Source: Streptomyces nitrosporeus (GTDB lineage Bacteria; Actinomycetota; Actinomycetes; Streptomycetales; Streptomycetaceae). Taken from it: a DNA stretch of 64,000 nucleotides. Made by a program: the position numbers and the translations under genes. Below are positions 1 to 7,781 of the stretch, one piece after another. The stretch's first letter is position 1; each line of letters begins with the position of its first letter. Below the pieces are notes generated by a model. That model was not told the origin of the DNA. It saw nothing but the letters and a program-made list of their open reading frames with translations, and ran no database searches. The stretch is taken from assembly GCF_008704555.1 (NCBI RefSeq), contig NZ_CP023702.1, positions 5,742,001 through 5,806,000 on the forward strand. Direction: 5' to 3'.

Positions 1-120
1 GATGTCTTATGCATCACACATCCCTGCGGCCCTGACCGGCACAGTAGTGCACGCGGGCCCCGGCCCGGGAGTAACCGCAGGTCCGGCGGGCTCTACCGGC
101 GGCGGTCCCGGAGACCTAGG
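1..120. other. Non-coding left edge of window
   Basis: No coding region can be supported here. The frames lack a plausible start with ribosome binding site, and the long leftward reading frame that crosses this stretch is antisense to the downstream metallophosphoesterase gene. The segment probably holds the promoter of that gene. A TAGGGT hexamer at 117-122 could be a -10 element. Confidence 0.5.
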
Positions 121-945
121 GTGACCTCCATGCGAGGCAGCGGACCGCAGGACCCGGATACGGGCACCGCCCGGAAGACGGGCACGCGTGTGCACGTGGT
201 GAGCGACGTGCACGGCAACACGGAGGCGCTGGCGCGCGCCGGGGACGGCGCCGACGCCCTGGTCTGCCTCGGTGACCTGGTGCTCTTCATCGACTACGCC
301 GACCACTCGCGCGGCATCTTCGCCGATCTCTTCGGCGCGGAGAACACCGGCCGCCTCGTCCGGCTGCGCACCGAGCGGCGGTTCGAGGAGGCCCGGGCCT
401 TCGGCAGAGGGCTCTGGGCGGGCCTCGACCGCGACGCCGCCGTCCTGGGGGCGGTACGCAAGCAGTACGCCGAGATGTTCGCCGCCATGCCCACCCCCAC
501 CTACGCCACCTATGGCAACGTCGACGTGCCCTCCCTCTGGCCCGAATACGCCGGATCCGGTACGACCGTGCTGGACGGCGAGCGTGCCGAGATCGGCGGC
601 CGCGTCTTCGGCTTCGTCGGCGGCGGGCTGCGGACCCCGATGAACACCCCGTACGAGATCGGCGACGAGGAGTACGCCGCCAAGGTCGAGGCGCTCGGCC
701 CGGTGGACGTCCTGTGCTCGCACATCCCGCCCGAGGTCCCCGAACTGACCTACGACACGGTGGCCCGGCGCTTCGAGCGGGGCAGCCGCGCCCTGCTGGA
801 CGCCATCCACCGCACCCGCCCCCGCTACGCGCTCTTCGGCCACGTCCACCAGCCGCTGGCGAGCCGGATGCGGATCGGCGCCACCGAGTGCGTCAACGTC
901 GGCCACTTCGCCGCGACCGGCCGGCCCTGGGCCCTGACCTGGTGA
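121..945 (+). CDS. Metallophosphoesterase family protein
   Basis: Probable calcineurin-like metal-dependent phosphoesterase acting in the cytoplasm; the substrate cannot be told from sequence. The family's metal-binding blocks appear in order: SDVHGN near residue 28, a GD block (CLGDLV), GNVD near residue 136, a lone His in CSHIPPE, and GHVHQP near residue 241. There is no signal peptide or membrane segment. Two starts are possible, GTG at 121 and an in-frame ATG at 130. The hexamer TAGGGT at 117-122 sits about 7 bases before the ATG, so a leaderless message starting at 130 is possible. The gene is followed by about 200 bases before the next gene and seems to be a single unit. Confidence 0.85.
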   Translation: MTSMRGSGPQDPDTGTARKTGTRVHVVSDVHGNTEALARAGDGADALVCLGDLVLFIDYADHSRGIFADLFGAENTGRLVRLRTERRFEEARAFGRGLWAGLDRDAAVLGAVRKQYAEMFAAMPTPTYATYGNVDVPSLWPEYAGSGTTVLDGERAEIGGRVFGFVGGGLRTPMNTPYEIGDEEYAAKVEALGPVDVLCSHIPPEVPELTYDTVARRFERGSRALLDAIHRTRPRYALFGHVHQPLASRMRIGATECVNVGHFAATGRPWALTW

Positions 946-1142
946 GGAGCCGCCGCCCGGCCCCCGCCGGGCGTTCCGGGACCGGCCGGGACCCGGTGGG
1001 CGGCGGTTCCCGGGAGCCGCGGACGGCGGGCGGCCGGGGAAGGCCCCGGGGCGTGGACGGGGCCGGGACGGGCACGCGATAGCCTGCACACGGCAGGTCA
1101 CTGCCGAACGCGACCGGTACACCGCACTGGAGGGCCACGGCG

Positions 1143-1592
1143 ATGGCTGAACACACCAGCTCGAGCATCACCATCGAGGCGGCGCCGGCCGACGTCATGG
1201 AAGTGATCGCCGACTTCGCCCGCTACCCCGAGTGGACCGGCGAGGTGAAGGAGTCCGAGATCCTGGCCACCGACGACCAGGGCCGCGCCGAGCAGGTCCG
1301 CCTGGTGCTGGACGCCGGCGCGATCAAGGACGACCACGTCCTCGCCTACACCTGGAACAGCCCCTACGAGGTCGACTGGACCCTCGTCAAGTCCCAGATG
1401 CTGCGCGCCCTGGACGGCTCGTACGCGCTGGCGCCGCTGGGCGACGGCGACCGCACCCAGGTCACCTACCGGCTTGCCGTGGACGTCAAGATCCCGCTGC
1501 TGGGCATGATCAAGCGCAAGGCCGAGAAGGTCATCATCGACCGCGCCCTGGCCGGCCTGAAGAAGCGCGTCGAGTCCGTCTCCCGGGGCTGA
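1143..1592 (+). CDS. SRPBCC (START-like) family protein
   Basis: A 149-residue protein of the polyketide cyclase/START-like fold, which forms a helix-grip pocket for a hydrophobic ligand. The N-terminus (SSSITIEAAPADVMEVIADF, then YPEWTGEV) is typical of this family in actinobacteria. No catalytic residues can be assigned and no ligand is evident. A GGAGGG ribosome binding site precedes the ATG. The next gene, an ArsA-like P-loop protein, starts only 4 bases after the stop, so the two are very likely translated from one message and may act together. Family assignment is firm; function is unknown. Confidence 0.85.
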   Translation: MAEHTSSSITIEAAPADVMEVIADFARYPEWTGEVKESEILATDDQGRAEQVRLVLDAGAIKDDHVLAYTWNSPYEVDWTLVKSQMLRALDGSYALAPLGDGDRTQVTYRLAVDVKIPLLGMIKRKAEKVIIDRALAGLKKRVESVSRG

Positions 1593-1596
1593 CCCG

Positions 1597-2790
1597 GTGC
1601 GTACGGTCCTCGTCACGGGCCCCGGCGGCGCCGGCCGTACGACGCTCGCCGCGGCGAGCGCCCTGCACACCGCCCGCGGCGGCCGGCGCACCCTGCTGGT
1701 CACCGCGGACCCCGTCCCCGGCTTCCCCCGCGCCGCCGCCGGGGAGGACGTCGAGGTCACCGCCGGCCTCCACCACGTCCGTACCGACTCCGCCGCGCAC
1801 TTCCGCGCCGAGCTCACCGCCCTCCAGGACCGCGCGTCCGGAGTGCTCGACCTGCTCGGCGCGCACCGGATGGACGGCGAGGAGCTCACCGAACTGCCCG
1901 GCGCCCCCACGCTCGCCCTCCTGCACACCCTGCACCGCGCCGCCGCCGGGGACTGGTCGAAGGACCTCTACGACGTCCTCGTCGTCGACCTGCCGCCCCT
2001 GGCCGAGGCGCTCGCCCTGCTCGCCCTGCCCGGACAGCTGCGCCGCTACCTGCGCCGCCTGCTGCCGCCCGAGCGGCAGGCGGCCCGCGCCCTGCGCCCG
2101 ATGCTCGCCCAGATAGCCGGCGTCCCGATGCCCGCCCAGTGGCTCTACGAGGCCGCCCTCCGCAAGGACGGCGAACTGGCCGCCGTCGAGGGCCTGCTGC
2201 GGGACCGCTCGACGACCGTACGGCTGGTCGCCGAACCCGGGCCCGCCGCCGAGGAGGCGCTCTCCCGCGCCCGTACCGGACTCGCCCTGTACGGACTGGG
2301 CACCGACACCCTCCTCGCCAACCGGATCCTGCCCCGGCACTCGGCGGACCCCTTCCTCGCCGGCCTCGCCGCCCGCCAGGACGCGTGCCTGGAGCACTGG
2401 CGCGCGGACCCCGCCCCGCCGGCCGAGATCGCCCACCTGGGACGGGACCCCCGGAGCCTGGAGGACCTCCTGCTGCTCGGCGAGCACTGCGCGGTGGACG
2501 ACCGGGCCCCCGGGCGGGCGGACGACCCGTGGTGGACGGAGGACACCGGCCGGGCGGAGGACGGCGGCCGGCTGCTGACCTGGTGCCTGCCGCTGCCCGG
2601 AGCGGTCAGGGAAGAGCTCCGGCTCGTCCGGCGGGGCGACGAACTCCTCCTGACCGCAGGGGAGTTCCACCGGACACTGCGCCTGGAGTCCGCGCTGCGC
2701 CGGTGCACCGTTTCCGGGGCGGCCCTCACCGACGGGGTGCTGCGCGTCCGGTTCACCCCCGATCCGGACCTCTGGCCGCGTACCCGGTGA
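1597..2790 (+). CDS. ArsA/GET3-like P-loop protein with Arg in Walker A
   Basis: A 397-residue protein resembling the anion-transporting ATPase (ArsA/GET3) family of the SIMIBI class. Seen: an N-terminal P-loop GPGGAGRTT at residues 8-16, a Walker-B-like DVLVVDLPP near residue 130, and a C-terminal beta-rich segment similar to the small domain of actinobacterial ArsA homologues. The P-loop has Arg where the invariant Lys should be (codon cgt at the GRT position), so nucleotide hydrolysis may be weak or absent. There is no membrane segment. It starts with GTG four bases after the SRPBCC gene, implying a two-gene unit. No neighbouring arsenic genes are present, so an arsenite role is unlikely. 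Confidence 0.75.
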   Translation: MRTVLVTGPGGAGRTTLAAASALHTARGGRRTLLVTADPVPGFPRAAAGEDVEVTAGLHHVRTDSAAHFRAELTALQDRASGVLDLLGAHRMDGEELTELPGAPTLALLHTLHRAAAGDWSKDLYDVLVVDLPPLAEALALLALPGQLRRYLRRLLPPERQAARALRPMLAQIAGVPMPAQWLYEAALRKDGELAAVEGLLRDRSTTVRLVAEPGPAAEEALSRARTGLALYGLGTDTLLANRILPRHSADPFLAGLAARQDACLEHWRADPAPPAEIAHLGRDPRSLEDLLLLGEHCAVDDRAPGRADDPWWTEDTGRAEDGGRLLTWCLPLPGAVREELRLVRRGDELLLTAGEFHRTLRLESALRRCTVSGAALTDGVLRVRFTPDPDLWPRTR

Positions 2791-2895
2791 ACGGTCCCGG
2801 CGACCGGGCCCGGTCCCGGCCCCCGTTCGGGTAACGTCGGTAGCAGGTGGCCTGGCCCGCACGGCCACCGCAGCGACCGCGCGCAGGAGCCCGCC

Positions 2896-3417
2896 ATGAG
2901 TGAAGCCACCGATCGTCCCGCCGACGACGACGCGTGGGCTCAGGCCTGCGCCGAGGACCTCCAGGCCGAGAAGGCCCGCCGGAAGGCGCAGTACGGGCCG
3001 CAGCCCGGATCCGCCGCCGAGGAGCTGCGCAGGCTCTTCGACGCGGTCGCCGACAAGGTCACCTCGCTCCAGGGCCCGCTGCTGGGCGCGGCCGCCCAGG
3101 GCACCGTCCAGCAGGTGATCCGGCAGGCCAGGTCCGCCGTCGGGCCCGTCATCGAGCGCAACCCCGGCGTCTTCGACCACCTCGCCGCCGCGGGCGGCGA
3201 ACTCCTCGCCGCCTACCGCTCCGCCGTCGAGGGCCAGGAGAGCCGCTGGACCCGGGGGGACACCGGCACCGACACCTCCACCGGCGCCCCGGAGGCCGCC
3301 GGAACGGCCCGCGAGGCCGCCGCCGACCCCTCGGACCCCCGCGGTGACGGCCCCCGCGAGGAGCGGCGCCCGCGCGACGAGGGCACCGGCGGCGGCGAAC
3401 ACATCGACCTGGACTGA
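2896..3417 (+). CDS. DUF5304 family protein upstream of glucokinase
   Basis: A 173-residue soluble protein. The first 110 residues are predicted helical (DDAWAQACAEDLQAEKARRK..., ELRRLFDAVADKVTSL), and the last 60 are a disordered tail rich in Asp, Glu, Arg, Pro and Gly. ATG start with GCAGGAG eight bases upstream. From memory, its position directly before glkA and its size of about 20 kDa match S. coelicolor SCO2127, reported to influence glkA expression and carbon catabolite repression; the assignment to that gene is by context, not alignment. It lies 75 bases before glkA in the same direction, so co-transcription is likely. Biochemical function is unknown. Confidence 0.8.
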   Translation: MSEATDRPADDDAWAQACAEDLQAEKARRKAQYGPQPGSAAEELRRLFDAVADKVTSLQGPLLGAAAQGTVQQVIRQARSAVGPVIERNPGVFDHLAAAGGELLAAYRSAVEGQESRWTRGDTGTDTSTGAPEAAGTAREAAADPSDPRGDGPREERRPRDEGTGGGEHIDLD

Positions 3418-3492
3418 CCCCGAGCCGGAAATACCGGCCTCCGGCTCGGGTACGGTTGGCCTTAGCGGGGCTCGACCGAAACTGAGGGATTC

Positions 3493-4434
3493 ATGGGACT
3501 CACCATCGGCGTCGATATCGGCGGCACGAAGATCGCGGCTGGAGTGGTCGACGAAGAGGGCCAGATCCTCTCGACGTTCAAGGTACCCACCCCGCCGACG
3601 GCCGAAGGCATCGTCGACGCCATCAGCGCGGCCGTGGCCGGAGCGAGCGAGGGGCACGACGTCGAGGCGGTCGGCATCGGTGCCGCCGGATACGTCGACG
3701 ACAAGCGGGCTACCGTCCTGTTCGCACCGAACATCAACTGGCGGCACGAGCCGCTCAAGGACAAGGTCGAACAGCGCACCGGCCTCCCGGTCGTCGTCGA
3801 GAACGACGCCAACGCGGCGGCCTGGGGCGAATACCGCTTCGGTGCCGGCCAGGGCCACGACGACGTCATCTGCATCACGCTCGGCACCGGCCTCGGCGGC
3901 GGCATCATCATCGGCAACAAGCTGCGCCGCGGACGGTTCGGCGTGGCGGCGGAATTCGGCCACATCCGGGTCGTCCCGGACGGCCTCCTCTGCGGCTGCG
4001 GCAGCCAGGGCTGCTGGGAGCAGTACGCCTCCGGACGCGCACTCGTCCGGTACGCGAAGCAGCGCGCCAACGCCACCCCCGAGAACGCCACGATCCTGCT
4101 GGCGCTCGGCGACGGCACGGTGGAGGGCATCGAGGGCAAGCACATCAGCGAGGCCGCCCGGCAGGGGTGCCCGGTCGCCGTCGACTCGTTCCGGGAGCTG
4201 GCCCGCTGGGCCGGAGCCGGACTGGCCGACCTGGCCTCGCTCTTCGATCCGTCGGCCTTCATCGTCGGCGGCGGTGTCTCGGACGAGGGCGAACTGGTCC
4301 TCGGCCCGATCCGCAAGTCGTTCCGGCGCTGGCTGATCGGCGGGGAGTGGCGCCCGCACGCCCAGGTGCTCGCCGCCCAGCTCGGCGGCAAGGCGGGACT
4401 GGTCGGCGCCGCCGACCTGGCCCGCCAGGGCTGA
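3493..4434 (+). CDS. glkA: ROK-family glucokinase
   Basis: ATP-dependent glucose phosphorylation to glucose 6-phosphate in the cytoplasm. In Streptomyces this enzyme is also needed for glucose repression. The 313-residue length fits. Seen: the phosphate-binding motif DIGGTK near residue 8, ENDANAAAWGE near residue 103, an ROK signature around LGTGLGGG, and the zinc-type cluster CGCGSQGCWEQ near residue 168. There is no N-terminal helix-turn-helix, so this is the sugar kinase branch of ROK rather than a repressor. ATG start; the leader holds GAGGG a few bases before it. It follows the DUF5304 gene closely. Confidence 0.95.
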   Translation: MGLTIGVDIGGTKIAAGVVDEEGQILSTFKVPTPPTAEGIVDAISAAVAGASEGHDVEAVGIGAAGYVDDKRATVLFAPNINWRHEPLKDKVEQRTGLPVVVENDANAAAWGEYRFGAGQGHDDVICITLGTGLGGGIIIGNKLRRGRFGVAAEFGHIRVVPDGLLCGCGSQGCWEQYASGRALVRYAKQRANATPENATILLALGDGTVEGIEGKHISEAARQGCPVAVDSFRELARWAGAGLADLASLFDPSAFIVGGGVSDEGELVLGPIRKSFRRWLIGGEWRPHAQVLAAQLGGKAGLVGAADLARQG

Positions 4435-4506
4435 CCGCCCACCGTACGGCCGACGCCCGCCGCGCCCTTCCCGGGAGCGGCGGGCGTCCGCCGTATCCTG
4501 CACCCC

Positions 4507-5268
4507 ATGGCCACCCTCCGGACGCCCCTGCCCGACCCACGGACCGAGCCGGACGGTTCGGCCGTCGTCCGGGTGCTCAGCTACAACGTCCGCTCCCTGA
4601 AGGACGACACCGGGGCGCTGGCCCGGGTCATCCGCGCCTGCGCCCCCGACCTGGTGTGCGTCCAGGAGGCCCCGCGCTTCTTCCGCTGGCGCAAGGCGGC
4701 GGCCCGCCTCGCCGCCATGACGGACCTGGTGATGCTCTCCGGCGGGGCCACAGCGGCCGGACCGATGCTGCTCTGCTCGCTGCGCGCCGGGGTCGAGCAC
4801 ACCGAGGACGTCCTGCTGCCCCGCACCCCCGGGCTGCACCGGCGCGGACTGGCCACGGCCGTCGTACGCGTCGCCGGGGCGCGGCTCGGCGTGGTCAGCT
4901 GCCATCTGAGCCTCCGGGCCGAGGAGCGCCGGGCCCAGGCCGGGATGCTCCTGGACCGGCTGGACGGCATGGGCGTACCGCACGCCGTGGTGGGCGGGGA
5001 CCTCAACGACGTACCCCGGGGGGCGGCCTTCGGGCAGCTGGCCGGGAAGCTCCAGGACTGCCGGGCCGTACGCCCGTGGGGCGGTGAGGCGACCTTCCCG
5101 GCCGAAGCCCCCCGCAAGCGCATCGACGCGGTGTTCGCCACCGGCGGGATCGAGGTGCTGGGCTGCGGGGTGCCCGAGGACCTGCCCGGTGTCACCGGCG
5201 CCGACCTGCGGGCCGCCACCGACCACCTGCCGGTCCTGGCCGCCCTGCGGGTACCCGCGGGCGGCTGA
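4507..5268 (+). CDS. Endonuclease/exonuclease/phosphatase (EEP) family protein
   Basis: A 253-residue member of the EEP (DNase I-like) fold. Recognisable blocks are LSYNVRSL near residue 25, VCVQEAPRF with the metal-binding Glu, GGDLNDVP near residue 160, and the terminal TDHLPVLA with the catalytic Asp-His. No signal peptide or membrane segment is evident, so it is probably cytoplasmic. Its substrate (nucleic acid, phospholipid or small phosphoester) cannot be told. ATG start at 4507, 72 bases after glkA in the same direction. No strong ribosome binding site is visible, so co-transcription with glkA is possible but not shown. Confidence 0.85.
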   Translation: MATLRTPLPDPRTEPDGSAVVRVLSYNVRSLKDDTGALARVIRACAPDLVCVQEAPRFFRWRKAAARLAAMTDLVMLSGGATAAGPMLLCSLRAGVEHTEDVLLPRTPGLHRRGLATAVVRVAGARLGVVSCHLSLRAEERRAQAGMLLDRLDGMGVPHAVVGGDLNDVPRGAAFGQLAGKLQDCRAVRPWGGEATFPAEAPRKRIDAVFATGGIEVLGCGVPEDLPGVTGADLRAATDHLPVLAALRVPAGG

Positions 5269-5347
5269 GACGGGCCAGGAGGAGCCCCGAGGCCGGTGCC
5301 GGTGCCTTGGTCGGACGTCCGCGCCGCTCCCGGGGCCGGAGCCCCGG

Positions 5348-6004
5348 TCAGACGACCGCGCCGCTCCCCGGGTCGGGGTCCTCCTCGTCGTCCGAGGGCA
5401 TCCGCGCCACCAGCGTCACGAACCCGCCCAGGAAACCGCCGATGCACAGCGTGGTGAGCCACCACGTCATCTCCCACCGCATCAGCACCGCGAGCAGCAT
5501 CAGCACCGGGCCGCCGATCACCGCGAGCCACGCGAACTTCGCCGTGACGTCGGCCTCCGGGAGCGGCGGGGGCTCCGGAGGAACGAAATGCCCCTCCTCG
5601 CCGTCGTCCGGGTCCTCGGTGCCGTCGTCCTTCGGTTCCGCCAGGCCGTAGTCGCGCGGACCGGCGACCCCGGGTGCGAAGGCGATCGAACTGCCCAGCG
5701 GCTTCGTGGCGGCCGGAGAGCCGGACGCCGGGGCCTCCTCCTCGCCGGACCCGTCGCCCGCACCCGGCACCGTGTTGACCTGATCGTCCTCCAACGAGGC
5801 CAGCGCCTCGACCGACTTGAACGGCTTCGCGCCCGGCGGGTCCGGCGGCTCCTCGCCGTATCCCGCGACGATCGCCTCCCAGGCCGCCGCCTCGTCCAGC
5901 CGCGGCGCCCCGTCCGCGCCGCCGGGGGCGGCCGTCGTCTCCTCCGTGGGGCGCGGCTCGCGCTCCTCGTCGCTCCCCGCCCGTTCCGCGTCGTGCTCAG
6001 CCAC
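5348..6004 (-). CDS. Two-TM membrane protein with acidic N-terminal region
   Basis: A 218-residue protein with a long, acidic, Pro/Gly-rich and probably disordered N-terminal two thirds. Two hydrophobic segments lie near the C-terminus (around FAWLAVIGGPVLMLLAVLM and TTLCIGGFLGGFVTLVA), followed by a short acidic tail. This suggests a cytoplasmic domain anchored by a membrane hairpin. The GTG start at 6004 was chosen because it overlaps the stop of the upstream hydrolase gene by 8 bases, which suggests translational coupling; a longer frame to 6088 would run deep into that gene. No function can be assigned. Conserved hypothetical in Streptomyces by my recollection. Confidence 0.75.
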   Translation of the reverse strand: MAEHDAERAGSDEEREPRPTEETTAAPGGADGAPRLDEAAAWEAIVAGYGEEPPDPPGAKPFKSVEALASLEDDQVNTVPGAGDGSGEEEAPASGSPAATKPLGSSIAFAPGVAGPRDYGLAEPKDDGTEDPDDGEEGHFVPPEPPPLPEADVTAKFAWLAVIGGPVLMLLAVLMRWEMTWWLTTLCIGGFLGGFVTLVARMPSDDEEDPDPGSGAVV

Positions 6005-6779
6005 CGGACACGCTCCCCTTCTTGCCGACGCCAGGTGCGAGGCGGCCGATGAACCGGTAGCTCTCCTCGAAGATCCGCTCCGCGTCATGGTCCAACGTCG
6101 CCACGTGGTAGCTCTGTTCCAGCAGGATCTCCTCGACGTCCGTCGAGGACACCCGGCTCAGGATCCGCGCGGAGTCGGCGGGCGGCACCACATGGTCCCG
6201 CGGACTGCGCAACAGCACCAACGGCTGGGTCACCTGAGGAAGTTCCGCGTCGACCAGCCGGAAGAACCTCCGCAGCGAGTGCGCGCAGTGCAGCGGGACC
6301 CGGTCGTACCCGACCTCCCGGGCACCCTCCAGCGCGATGTCACCGGCCACGCCCTTCGTCGTCCGCACCAGATGCCGGGCGACCGGCAGGGCGTACGCCG
6401 ACAGGCCGTGCACCTTGTTCGCCGGGTTGACCAGCACCAGGCCCGCCACCGAGTCCCCGTGCTTCGCGGCCAGCCGCAGCGCCAGCGCGCCGCCCATGGA
6501 GAGGCCGACGACGAAGACCCGCGCACAGCGGTCCCGCAACGCCCGCAGCTCCCGGTCCACTTCCGCGTACCAGTCCTGCCAGCCCGTGACCGCCATGTCC
6601 TGCCAGCGGGTGCCGTGCCCGGGGAGCAGGGGGAGGGAGACGGTCAGGCCGCGGTCCGCGAGGTAGCCGGCCCAGGGGCGCAACGACTGCGGCGAGCCGG
6701 TGAATCCGTGACAGAGGAGGACGCCGGCCTCTCCGCCCTCGTGGCGGAACGGCTCGGCTCCAGGCAGGACCGGCACCAA
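5997..6779 (-). CDS. Alpha/beta hydrolase (carboxylesterase / monoacylglycerol lipase type)
   Basis: A 260-residue serine hydrolase resembling the Est30/carboxylesterase family. Seen: oxyanion loop LLCHGFTGSPQSL near residue 20, nucleophile elbow GLSMGG near residue 95, an acid residue in LLRSPRDHVVPP near residue 200, and the catalytic His in QSYHVATLDHD near residue 228. There is no secretion signal, so it probably acts on short acyl esters or lipids in the cytoplasm. It begins 224 bases from the divergently transcribed acyltransferase gene and is followed with overlap by the two-TM protein, forming a two-gene leftward operon. Confidence 0.88.
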   Translation of the reverse strand: MVPVLPGAEPFRHEGGEAGVLLCHGFTGSPQSLRPWAGYLADRGLTVSLPLLPGHGTRWQDMAVTGWQDWYAEVDRELRALRDRCARVFVVGLSMGGALALRLAAKHGDSVAGLVLVNPANKVHGLSAYALPVARHLVRTTKGVAGDIALEGAREVGYDRVPLHCAHSLRRFFRLVDAELPQVTQPLVLLRSPRDHVVPPADSARILSRVSSTDVEEILLEQSYHVATLDHDAERIFEESYRFIGRLAPGVGKKGSVSGG

Positions 6780-7003
6780 GGTCTCCTGTTCGTGAGCGGG
6801 CGTGGGCGTGCGGAGCTGTGCCCAAGGATGTCCTCACCGTACGCGACCGGACCGACACCGACCAGGGCCGTCGCGGCCGGTGCCGTGGTGCCGCCCGGGG
6901 AAGACGACGGGGGAGGGCACCGTCCCGCGCGGGGCGGAGGGGGGCCGGGCAGGACCCGGCCACAGGCTAAGGTCTGACCGACAGCACACAGGAGGCACCC
7001 GAG

Positions 7004-7744
7004 TTGATCTACGGCGCGATGAAGTTCTCCCTCGGCGGCTCCCTGAAGATCGCCTTCAGGCCCTGGGTGGAGGGCCTGGAGAACGTTCCCGCGCGGGGCC
7101 CGGCGATCCTCGCGAGCAACCACCTGTCGTTCTCCGACTCCTTCTTCCTGCCGGCCGTCCTCGACCGCAAGGTGACCTTCATCGCCAAGGCCGAGTACTT
7201 CACCGCCCCCGGGATCAAGGGCAAGCTCACCGCCGCCTTCTTCAAGGGCGTCGGCCAGCTCCCGGTGGACCGCTCCGGAGGCCGGGGCGCGGGAGAGGCC
7301 GCGATCAGGGCCGGCATCCAGGTCGTCGAGAGCGGCGGCCTCTTCGGCATCTACCCGGAGGGCACCCGGTCGCCAGACGGCCGGCTCTACCGGGGCAAGC
7401 CCGGCGGCCTGGCCCGGGTCGCCCTCGCCACCGGCGCCCCCGTCATCCCGGTCGCGATGATCGACACGGAGAAGATCCAGCCGCCCGGCCAGGTGGTGCC
7501 CAAGCTGATGCGTCCGGGCATCCGCATCGGCGAACCTCTCGACTTCTCCCGCTACCAGGGCATGGACGGCGACCGCTTCATCCTCCGGTCGGTGACCGAC
7601 GAGGTCATGTACGAGATCATGAAGCTCTCCGGCCAGGAGTACGTCGACATCTACGCGACCGCCGCCAAGCGGCAGATCGCCGAAGAGGCGAAGCGCAAGG
7701 CCGAAGAGGCGAAGAAGAAGGGGACGGAACGGTCCGGCGGCTGA
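7004..7744 (+). CDS. 1-acyl-sn-glycerol-3-phosphate acyltransferase family (PlsC-like)
   Basis: Phospholipid synthesis or remodelling acyltransferase at the inner face of the membrane. The catalytic NHLSFSD block (NHx4D) is near residue 37, FIAKAEYF near residue 63, and YPEGTRSPDG (substrate phosphate binding) near residue 118. The C-terminus is a Lys/Glu/Ala-rich helix (AEEAKRKAEEAKKK). The TTG start at 7004 is preferred because GGAGG lies at 6991-6995, eight bases upstream; the next in-frame ATG, at 7019, would be too far away. It ends 37 bases before the sensor kinase gene and may share a transcript with it. The exact acyl acceptor is not certain. Confidence 0.9.
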   Translation: MIYGAMKFSLGGSLKIAFRPWVEGLENVPARGPAILASNHLSFSDSFFLPAVLDRKVTFIAKAEYFTAPGIKGKLTAAFFKGVGQLPVDRSGGRGAGEAAIRAGIQVVESGGLFGIYPEGTRSPDGRLYRGKPGGLARVALATGAPVIPVAMIDTEKIQPPGQVVPKLMRPGIRIGEPLDFSRYQGMDGDRFILRSVTDEVMYEIMKLSGQEYVDIYATAAKRQIAEEAKRKAEEAKKKGTERSGG

Positions 7745-7781
7745 CCGCCGGCGCCGTTCGGTCCGGACCGGGGGAGAGAGC

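Noticed and set aside
1534..5226. 1230-residue leftward open frame
   Set aside because: It is antisense to six well-supported rightward genes and is open only because of high third-position GC. Its composition (Gly/Ala/Arg/Pro with no domain) is that of a shadow frame.
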